A DNA stretch of 64,000 nucleotides from Bacteroidota bacterium (lineage in GTDB: Bacteria; Bacteroidota; Ignavibacteria; SZUA-365): contig QKAF01000093.1 in NCBI GenBank assembly GCA_003246455.1, forward strand, positions 1 through 64,000, written 5' to 3'. Position numbers and translations under genes: made by a program. The notes beneath the pieces are model-generated. The model was not told the DNA's origin. It ran no database searches and worked only from the letters and a program-made list of their open reading frames with translations. Positions 8,794-15,366 of the stretch are shown in pieces (the first letter of the stretch is position 1; the number at the start of each line of letters is the position of its first letter).

Positions 8794-9545
8794 ATGGCCC
8801 GCAGCAGCATGACGTTCCACTCCACCCAGTGCCGCTGGTACCGGAGATACACTTCCTGCTCGTCGCGCACCCAGTCAAGAAATTCGTGCGCCTGCTCGTC
8901 GCCGGGATGCGCGCGCGCATGATCGCTGATGGCCTTCCACTGCATTCCCATATAGCGGTCCCATTCATCCCGCGTGCTGCGCAGATTCCACAGCATTTCG
9001 AATCCGCTGTCGTCGATCAGCCGCATCAGCTGCCGTTCCCCGTGCACGTCCCACTGCAGCATGGCGAGATATTCCGCATAGCGCTTCGGCAGGGGGAGGC
9101 GCGCGCTCGGTTCGCCGATGATCACATAGCCGTCGGGTCGGACACACCGCGAGAAAACAGACAGCGCCTCTTCGAATCCGCCGTACACCGGTGCCGTGCC
9201 GAGGCAGAGCACCAGGTCGTACGCCGCTTCTTCATAATGGAAGTCCGCCGCCTCCATGCAGTGGATTTCCGTCCGATGCGAGAGGCCGTTCGCTTCGAAG
9301 AGGATCCGCGCCTGCTCGGTCCACTGCGCGGAAACGTCGACCTGCGTACAGAAGCAGTTCCATTCCTTCGCGAGGAGCAGGGCGCTCCAGCCGTTGCCGC
9401 TCCCCACGTCGAGCACCCGGGCGTGCGGGCCGAGTTCGCACTCCCTCGCCATGAGAAGGAAACGCTCGTCCTCGAGCGGATTCATGATGCTGTGCCGTGC
9501 GTAGGCGATATGGTAGTAGGCGGCGCTGTCGAGCTGTTCACTCAT
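8790..9545 (-). CDS. SAM-dependent methyltransferase, class I
   Basis: A 251-residue cytoplasmic protein with the Rossmann SAM-binding motif I (VLDVGSGNGWSALLLA), the acidic ribose-binding residue after strand 2 (CTQVDVSAQW), motif II (AYDLVLCLGTAPVYGG) and the post-motif PDGYVIIGEPSAR. The substrate is not evident. ATG 9545 is chosen over an upstream in-frame start because a GAGG ribosome site precedes it and the fold begins there. It lies 65 bases after the radical SAM gene and overlaps the DUF6599-like gene by four bases, so these three probably act in one pathway. Confidence 0.85.
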   Translation of the reverse strand: MSEQLDSAAYYHIAYARHSIMNPLEDERFLLMARECELGPHARVLDVGSGNGWSALLLAKEWNCFCTQVDVSAQWTEQARILFEANGLSHRTEIHCMEAADFHYEEAAYDLVLCLGTAPVYGGFEEALSVFSRCVRPDGYVIIGEPSARLPLPKRYAEYLAMLQWDVHGERQLMRLIDDSGFEMLWNLRSTRDEWDRYMGMQWKAISDHARAHPGDEQAHEFLDWVRDEQEVYLRYQRHWVEWNVMLLRAI

Positions 9546-9610
9546 CCGGAATCCTCGAAAGAAGGTGCGACGATGAGGCAAAGTACAACCGCATGCCCCT
9601 CCGGATCAAA

Positions 9611-10840
9611 TCACACTTCCTGCTTCCTCGGCACCATGCGCATGTTCTGTCCCCAGCGCACCTGTTCCTCCATGCGGCAGCTCCATACCAGCTGATCGTT
9701 CCAGACGGTGATGTCCGGACAGCCGTCGCACATGTCGATGCTGCCGTTTTCGTGCACGTCCGCGGGCTGAATGATCATGACGGACTGAAAATGCACGCGC
9801 GAGAAAAACGCGGCCGGCGCGATGAGCAGGGCTTTGAAATACGAGGCGGCGATGCGGCGGATACCCCGGTCGAGGGGGGCGAGAAGAAAGTACAGGCGTC
9901 CGCGGCGCTGCAGCGCCGGGGCGGCATAGGCGAGGTATTTCCCGGTGACGAGATGGTTCCAGGTCTGGGTCAGCTCCATGAATTTCGGTCCGATGTAGCC
10001 GAATATGCGATGCCTGTTGCCCATTCTCCCGGTCATCAGCCATTTGAACGAATCGCTCCGTTCCGTTCCGCCAAGGTAGGCGCAGGGCATGAAATCCGGG
10101 TACTTCGTGCGGATCATGTCGACGACCTCGGGAGAACTGATGTCGGTACGCCGCTGATCGTCTTTCTTCGAGTACATCATGTCGTCGAAATGCACCCGCG
10201 TGTCTCCGACGTAGAAGTCGAAATCCTTGCCGAGAATCGCCATGCGGTAGTTGATGAACACCATCACGTGCACCCTGTCGATGTTGCGCTGGCCCCATTC
10301 GAGCAGCGCGGGGACCTGCGACAGCGTTTCGGGATACACCGTGGCATTGAACGAGCAGGTGAGCCCGCCGGCTTCATGGAGCATATCGGCGAACTCCTGC
10401 CGGAGCGCATTGAGCTCCCCTTCATCCTTTCCGTTCCAGCCGGGACGGTTCTGTCCGCTGTCGACATGGAACGTGAATCCGGTCACTCCCGCCCGTTTGA
10501 GTTCCCGCAGCAGGTCGCGGGTGAGCAGGGCCCCGTTGGTGTTGATCACGGGCTTCCAGCCCTTGCGCCGCACCATGGCGACGATTTCCACGATCTCGGG
10601 ATGCGACAGGGGCTCCCCCCCTGCGATGGAAACGCTGTCGCAGTTCCGCAGGCGCTCGAACACGTCGAGTTCGTGCTGCACTTCGCGCAGCGTTTTATGA
10701 GATCCGCTCCGGTTTTCCCTGTAACAGCCGTCGCAGTAGAGGTTGCACATCGAAGTGGGTTCAAGCCAGGATATTGCGTTGTCCGAGAAATTCCACGGCA
10801 GACGATACAGCGACCGCGGACTGAGGGTGAGATTCATCAT
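9611..10840 (-). CDS. Radical SAM protein
   Basis: A 409-residue protein with the radical SAM cluster motif CNLYCDGC (CX3CX2C) near residue 32, the GGEPLSHPEI glycine motif, a TNGALLT strand and an HVDSGQNRPGW segment. The C-terminal part has extra cysteines (DMCDGCPD and VWSC) that could bind a further metal site, as in SPASM-like proteins, though the spacing is not canonical. Between them lies a basic segment with a possible amphipathic or membrane helix (ASYFKALLIAPAAFFSRV). Two adjacent ATG codons (10840, 10837) follow a GGGAG site. The partners are a methyltransferase and a secreted DUF6599-like protein. The substrate is unknown. Confidence 0.88.
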   Translation of the reverse strand: MMNLTLSPRSLYRLPWNFSDNAISWLEPTSMCNLYCDGCYRENRSGSHKTLREVQHELDVFERLRNCDSVSIAGGEPLSHPEIVEIVAMVRRKGWKPVINTNGALLTRDLLRELKRAGVTGFTFHVDSGQNRPGWNGKDEGELNALRQEFADMLHEAGGLTCSFNATVYPETLSQVPALLEWGQRNIDRVHVMVFINYRMAILGKDFDFYVGDTRVHFDDMMYSKKDDQRRTDISSPEVVDMIRTKYPDFMPCAYLGGTERSDSFKWLMTGRMGNRHRIFGYIGPKFMELTQTWNHLVTGKYLAYAAPALQRRGRLYFLLAPLDRGIRRIAASYFKALLIAPAAFFSRVHFQSVMIIQPADVHENGSIDMCDGCPDITVWNDQLVWSCRMEEQVRWGQNMRMVPRKQEV

Positions 10841-11011
10841 TCGCTCCCGAAATGATCGTTGAGGGCGGGGATCAGGAATCCGGACGAGCCTGAAGGCTCA
10901 TCCTCCTAATACAGCTTCCCGCATAACAAAGTCCGTATTATTGGAAATTACCAAAGTTCCGTTGATCCGACAAGGCACTCCCCGCTCCCCTGCGCCATCA
11001 GCCATCAGCTA

Positions 11012-11917
11012 TCAGCCATTCGGTCTCAATATGTCCGGCGGGGGAGCCACGACGATCATCTCCTTGCCGGATTCCGGATCAGTGAAACGGATCTGCCAGG
11101 AATGCAGGAAATACCCGCAGTCGCCCGGTACGGCATCGGAGTCGACAGGGAGGCCTCCTGCACGGTATAGCGGGTCGCCGACGAGCGGATGTCCGGCGGC
11201 TGCGCAGTGGATGCGGATCTGATGGGGCCGTCCGGTCGGGATGTCCACCTCCAGCAGGGATTGTCCCCGTGCGGCATCCCGTCGGAGCACGCGGCAATGG
11301 CTAACCGAGGGCTTCCCGGCAGCGGAGGCGGCATGCAGCATGCCGAGCGGCGCATACGGAACGGGCCCGATGGGCGTGTCGACCGTGAAGCGATCCTCGG
11401 CTGGAATTCCCTGAACGAGGGCGAGGTAGGTCTTCCGGATCCCGCCTTCGCGCATGCCGCGGGCGAGGGCCCGTGCGGCGTCGGCATTGCGAGAAAAGAG
11501 AATGGCGCCGCTGGTGCCGCGTCCCAGGCGATGCACTGGCGCGACAAGCGCCCCGTGCCGCGTGCGGACGATCCAGAGCATCGTATTGCGCAGGAAACCG
11601 CCGCCGGGCAGGACCGGGATGCCCGAAGGTTTGTGCAGCACCATCCAGTCGTCGGATTCCGCCAGCACCGGGATTTCGGTCGGCACCTCCTCTTCCTCCC
11701 AGGGCGGCCTCTGCCATTCCAGCAGGTCGCCACTGCGCAGCGGGATTCCGGGTTCGGTTTCCACCGAACCATTCCGGCACACTCGGCCCGCTGCGATGTG
11801 TTCCCGCCATTCTTCCGCGGAGGAATGGGTGTAACGGCGGGCGTAGAAATCCTGCAGCGTCTCCCCCGCCTCGGCGGAGGTAATTCGGTCGCGATAGGTA
11901 TAGCCGTCGTTTTTCAT
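11012..11917 (-). CDS. RluA-family pseudouridine synthase-like protein with altered catalytic motif
   Basis: 301 residues from ATG 11917. An N-terminal S4-like region (AGETLQDFYARRY, RVCRNGSVETEPG) is followed by the RluA catalytic domain: LHKPSGIPVLPGG, VHRLGRGTSGAILFSRN, KTYLALVQG, and GRPHQIRIHCAAAGHPLVGDPLY. In working RluA enzymes the motif reads HRLD, with Asp as the nucleophile. Here codon GGA gives HRLG. I recall the same HRLGRGTSG form in some plant homologues, so this may be a real subfamily rather than a decayed gene. RNA target unknown. The reading frame is open upstream of 11917, but that part is not family-like. Confidence 0.82.
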   Translation of the reverse strand: MKNDGYTYRDRITSAEAGETLQDFYARRYTHSSAEEWREHIAAGRVCRNGSVETEPGIPLRSGDLLEWQRPPWEEEEVPTEIPVLAESDDWMVLHKPSGIPVLPGGGFLRNTMLWIVRTRHGALVAPVHRLGRGTSGAILFSRNADAARALARGMREGGIRKTYLALVQGIPAEDRFTVDTPIGPVPYAPLGMLHAASAAGKPSVSHCRVLRRDAARGQSLLEVDIPTGRPHQIRIHCAAAGHPLVGDPLYRAGGLPVDSDAVPGDCGYFLHSWQIRFTDPESGKEMIVVAPPPDILRPNG

Positions 11918-12129
11918 GCGGAAACGTGGAATGGGGAGAAAGCCCCGGGCCTCGCAGATGCGGGGCGCTGCGCGGGTGCATCGAAAATAATGTTGCACCG
12001 CGTTCGGATGTTTTTCTAATTTACGCTTCTTATGTGATTTTCGCGTTGAATACGGCATGTCCCCTTCGCACGCCATGTCCGTACGGACCGAAAGATCGGA
12101 CACACACACTCATACAGGAGTTACAATCA

Positions 12130-12822
12130 ATGCGTTTTCTCTCAATCCTCACGCTCGCCATGCTGCTGATCTCGTGCCAGAACAACGCACAGGAGAATGT
12201 TGACCTGAAAACCCGCAAGGACAGCGTCAGCTACGCCATCGGCCTCAACATCGGCCAGAGTTTCAAGATGCAGAAAATCGACGCCGATCCTGCCATCATC
12301 GCGGCCGCCATGCGCGATGCGCTCGACAGCAACGAAGCCAAGCTGACCGAAGAGCAGGCACAGCAGGTATGGATGTCGTACCAGCAGGACATGGCCGCGG
12401 CAGCCGAGAAGGAGCGTCAGGTCGCCGGTGTCAAGAACAAGGAAGCGGGTGAGAAATTCCTCGCGGAGAACAAATCGAAGGACGGCGTGATCACCACCGC
12501 CAGCGGTCTTCAGTACAAGGTCATCAAGATGGGCGACGGTCCCAAGCCGACCAGCACCGACAAGGTGAAAGTGCATTACCGCGGCACGCTGATCGACGGC
12601 AAGCAGTTCGATTCCTCCTACGACCGCGGCGAGCCCGCAGTGTTCCCCGTGACCGGCGTCATCCCCGGCTGGACCGAAGCACTCCAGCTCATGCCCGTCG
12701 GTTCGAAGTGGGAAGTCTATCTGCCCGCCAGCATCGCCTACGGCGAGCGCGGCGCAGGCCAGGACATCGGTCCGAACTCGACCCTGATCTTCACGGTGGA
12801 ACTGCTGGGTATCGAGAAGTAA
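12130..12822 (+). CDS. FKBP-type peptidyl-prolyl isomerase lipoprotein
   Basis: 230 residues: a lipobox signal (LAMLLISC), an N-terminal helical dimerisation domain as in FkpA/Mip (SYAIGLNIGQSFKMQ, then a Glu/Lys-rich helix), and a C-terminal FKBP domain (ASGLQYKVI, VKVHYRGTLIDGKQFDSSYDRGEP, VIPGWTEALQLMPVGSKW, IAYGERGAG, STLIFTVELL). It should speed folding of exported proteins in the periplasm while anchored by lipid. ATG 12130 has an AGGAG site 9 bases upstream. It is divergent from the pseudouridine synthase gene and ends at a strong terminator, so it is monocistronic. Confidence 0.94.
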   Translation: MRFLSILTLAMLLISCQNNAQENVDLKTRKDSVSYAIGLNIGQSFKMQKIDADPAIIAAAMRDALDSNEAKLTEEQAQQVWMSYQQDMAAAAEKERQVAGVKNKEAGEKFLAENKSKDGVITTASGLQYKVIKMGDGPKPTSTDKVKVHYRGTLIDGKQFDSSYDRGEPAVFPVTGVIPGWTEALQLMPVGSKWEVYLPASIAYGERGAGQDIGPNSTLIFTVELLGIEK

Positions 12823-12906
12823 CACACCCCCATGGCCGCTCCCATGAGCGGCTGCGGTCAGCAGACCCGATCTGCCGCATCTCGCATGTCGAGACTGCGG
12901 AGCAAG

Positions 12907-12941
12907 ACCCCCTCCCTTTCGTGGGAGGGGGTTTCTTTTTT
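12907..12941 (+). terminator. Rho-independent terminator after the FKBP gene
   Basis: Perfect 10-base stem ACCCCCTCCC/GGGAGGGGGT with a 6-base loop, followed by TTCTTTTTT. Confidence 0.9.
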
Positions 12942-12956
12942 CCCGCGGTCACCGGG

Positions 12957-12995
12957 CGAAAAAGAAAACGGTCCCGCCGCAAGAGACGGGACCGT
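12957..12995 (-). terminator. Rho-independent terminator after the receiver gene (minus strand)
   Basis: Arms ACGGTCCCG and CGGGACCGT (12968-12995). On the minus strand they are followed by TTTTCTTTTT, about 50 bases past the receiver-protein stop. Confidence 0.8.
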
Positions 12996-13045
12996 GTGTT
13001 CACTCAGCATTGTATCCGGCACGCCGGTGATGGCGCCGCGGCGGG

Positions 13046-13447
13046 TCAGGCCTCGGCGCTTTTCAGCACGCGGTCGTGGAGGAACTGGAGAAGATCCTGG
13101 GGCGCGACCGGCTTATCGAGGAAATGATCGGCCTTGATCCACTGCTTCTCCTCCTCGCTCTGGGTGGAGAAACGGTAGCCGGTGTCGTGTCCGGCGGAAG
13201 TGAGAATGATGACCGGGGTTTCGCGGCCTTCCGGTGTATCCTTGATGCGCTTGCACAGCGTGAATCCGGAATCGAAATGTTCCATGGCCAGGTCGACCAC
13301 GGCCACGTCGGGATGAAATTCCTGGAACAGCGCGAAGCCGCTCGCACCGTCATGGGCGAATCGCACTTCGTAGCCGGCATGCTCGAGCACGGCGCGGTAG
13401 GTTTCGATGATATCCACGTCGTCATCGACGAGCAATATCTTCTGCAT
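13046..13447 (-). CDS. Stand-alone response-regulator receiver protein
   Basis: 133 residues, a single CheY-like receiver domain: ILLVDDDVDI (acidic pocket), phosphoacceptor Asp in VAVVDLAME, the Thr/Ser strand VIILTSAG and the conserved KP loop DKPVAPQDLL. There is no output domain, so it would work through protein contacts. ATG 13447 follows an AGAGGT site. It lies downstream of hydA on the same strand, separated by a 15-bp tandem repeat, and no histidine kinase is visible nearby. Whether it belongs functionally with the hydrogenase is open. Confidence 0.92.
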   Translation of the reverse strand: MQKILLVDDDVDIIETYRAVLEHAGYEVRFAHDGASGFALFQEFHPDVAVVDLAMEHFDSGFTLCKRIKDTPEGRETPVIILTSAGHDTGYRFSTQSEEEKQWIKADHFLDKPVAPQDLLQFLHDRVLKSAEA

Positions 13448-13486
13448 GGTGTGTACCTCTATCAAATATGAACCATGATGTACGGT

Positions 13487-13600
13487 GCCTTCGGCGGTTG
13501 AGCCTTCGGCGGTTGAGCCTTCGGCGGTTGAGCCTTCGGCGGTTGAGCCTTCGGCGGTTGAGCCTTCGGCGGTTGAGCCTTCGGCGGTTGAGCCTTCGGC
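13487..13600. repeat. Tandem repeat, 15-bp unit GCCTTCGGCGGTTGA, seven full copies plus part of an eighth
   Basis: Seven identical, in-register copies start at 13487, 13502, 13517, 13532, 13547, 13562 and 13577, with a partial copy from 13592. They lie between the hydA stop and the receiver gene start. Although 15 is a multiple of three, no plausible gene runs through the array. The identical copies suggest recent slippage or a variable-number locus. Confidence 0.97.
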
Positions 13601-13638
13601 CCTACGGACGTTTATTCGATATCCTGACGCCGCGGCGA

Positions 13639-15351
13639 TTAGAAATCGTCCCGCTCGACGTAATGCGTATGCAGCAGCTCGTGCGCGAGATGCCCGGCGG
13701 GTTCACCAAGGAATTCGGCATAGAGCTTCTGCACCGATTCGTTGCGGTGGCTGTTGCGGCGCGGCGATTCACGGTCGATCTGGTAGATGCTCTCCGTGCG
13801 CTTGCGAAGCTTTTCGGGGGTCGCCGGCAGGGGCTGGCCGCCGCCGTTGACGCAGCCGCCCGGGCATGCCATGACTTCAATGAAGTGGAAGGACGATCTT
13901 CCGGCCTGAATATCGTCGAGCAGCGGTTTGATATTCTTCAGCCCGCTGACCGCGGCGACCTTCAGCGTCACATCGCCCACGCGAACGTCGGCCTGCTTGA
14001 CGCCTTCGAGCCCGCGGATCGGAGCGAACGTCAGGGACTTCATGTCGCTGCCGGTCAGGTAATAGTGCGCCGTGCGCAGCGCCGCTTCCATGACACCGCC
14101 CGCCGCGCCGAAAATGGCGCCGGCGCCGGTGGATTCTCCCATCGGATCGTCAAAGCCTTCGTTCGGCAGCTTGTGAAAATCGATGCCGGAGACGCGGATC
14201 ATGCGCGCGAGTTCGCGCGTGGTCAGCACGGCGTCGACGTCGGGATATTCGCCGCCGAGTTCCGGCCGCTGCGCCTCGTACTTCTTTGCCGTGCACGGCA
14301 TGATGGAAACGACGAAGATACGCGACGGGTCGACTCCGATTTTTTTCGCGTAGTAGGTTTTCAACAGAGCCCCTTGCATCTCGTGCGGAGACTTGCACGA
14401 TGAGAGGTTCCCGAGCAGATCAGGGTAGTAATGTTCGATGAACTTTACCCATCCCGGGCTGCAGGAGGTGAGCATCGGAGTCGACCCGCCGTTGTTCAGG
14501 CGGTGCAGAAGCTCGGTGGCTTCTTCTATGATGGTGAGATCGGCGCTGAAGTTGGTGTCGAAAACGCGGTCAAAGCCGATGCGCCGCAGCGCCGCGACGG
14601 TTTTCCCGGTCGCGACGGTTCCGGCGTCTGCCCCGAATTCCTCGGCAAGCGCCACGCGCACGGCGGGCGCGACCTGCACCACGACCATGAGGTCGGGGTT
14701 GTTGATCGCTTCCCATACGGGTTTCTGGCTGCTTTTCTCGGTCAGCGCGCCGACGGGACAGTTGACGACGCACTGCCCGCAGTCGACGCAGGGCACGGTG
14801 TTGAGGCTGCGCTCGAGCGCGGGAGCCACGCCGCTCTTGAACCCGCGGTGCACGAAGTCGATGGCGCCGACGTGCTGGGTTTCATGGCAGATGCGCACGC
14901 AGCGGCCGCAGAGAATGCACTTCTCCGGGTCGCGCTCGATGGCGGGACTCGCGATATCGATACGCGCACGGCGGCGTTCGCCCTGGAAGCGATGGGTGCG
15001 TACGCCGTATTCCTGCGTGAGCTTCTGCAGTTCGCAGTTTCCGGAGCGGACGCAGAACAGGCAGTCCTGCGGGTGATTCGCCACAAGCAGTTCGATGATG
15101 GTCTTGCGCGCGCGGCGCACGCGCGGGGAGTTCGTCCGGATGGCCATTCCCTCATATACCGGGAAGGCGCAGGCGGGGACGAGATTATTGGCGTTCTCCA
15201 CTTCCACCGTGCAGATGCGGCACGAGCCGGTCGGGGAGAATTCCGACAGATGACAGAGGGTCGGGATGTTCACGCCCTCCCGCCGGGCGACGTCAAGCAC
15301 GGTCTCTCCCGGCTTGGCCCAGCATGTATGTCCGTTCAATGTGATATTCAT
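13639..15351 (-). CDS. hydA: [FeFe]-hydrogenase catalytic subunit HydA (NAD-linked, trimeric type)
   Basis: 570 residues. The N-terminal [2Fe-2S] domain (FSPTGSCRICTVEVE), the His/Cys [4Fe-4S] segment (NHPQDCLFCVRSGNCEL) and a two-cluster ferredoxin domain (CILCGRCVRIC, CVDCGQCVVNCP) are those of NuoG-like HydA. The H-cluster motifs follow: L1 TSCSPGW (about residue 298), L2 MPCTAKKYEA (about 354) and L3 EVMACPGGCVNGGGQ (about 497). The second residue of the usual CC pair in L1, the proton-relay Cys, is Ser here. A C-terminal helical extension contains LAHELLHTHY. With HydB and HydC it should form the soluble complex coupling H2 to NADH and ferredoxin by electron bifurcation. Maturases HydEFG are not in the window. 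Confidence 0.95.
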   Translation of the reverse strand: MNITLNGHTCWAKPGETVLDVARREGVNIPTLCHLSEFSPTGSCRICTVEVENANNLVPACAFPVYEGMAIRTNSPRVRRARKTIIELLVANHPQDCLFCVRSGNCELQKLTQEYGVRTHRFQGERRRARIDIASPAIERDPEKCILCGRCVRICHETQHVGAIDFVHRGFKSGVAPALERSLNTVPCVDCGQCVVNCPVGALTEKSSQKPVWEAINNPDLMVVVQVAPAVRVALAEEFGADAGTVATGKTVAALRRIGFDRVFDTNFSADLTIIEEATELLHRLNNGGSTPMLTSCSPGWVKFIEHYYPDLLGNLSSCKSPHEMQGALLKTYYAKKIGVDPSRIFVVSIMPCTAKKYEAQRPELGGEYPDVDAVLTTRELARMIRVSGIDFHKLPNEGFDDPMGESTGAGAIFGAAGGVMEAALRTAHYYLTGSDMKSLTFAPIRGLEGVKQADVRVGDVTLKVAAVSGLKNIKPLLDDIQAGRSSFHFIEVMACPGGCVNGGGQPLPATPEKLRKRTESIYQIDRESPRRNSHRNESVQKLYAEFLGEPAGHLAHELLHTHYVERDDF

Positions 15352-15366
15352 GATGTTCCTCGATGC

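Noticed and set aside
10998-11022. Short ATCAGCCATCAGC-like repeats at the end of the pseudouridine synthase gene
   Set aside because: Too short and irregular to call a repeat element; it partly encodes the stop region.
13487-13600. CRISPR array
   Set aside because: Units are contiguous 15-mers with no spacers, and no cas genes are present.
13468-14403. Plus-strand frame with RRLSL repeats
   Set aside because: The peptide repeat comes from the non-coding 15-bp array and the rest is antisense to hydA.
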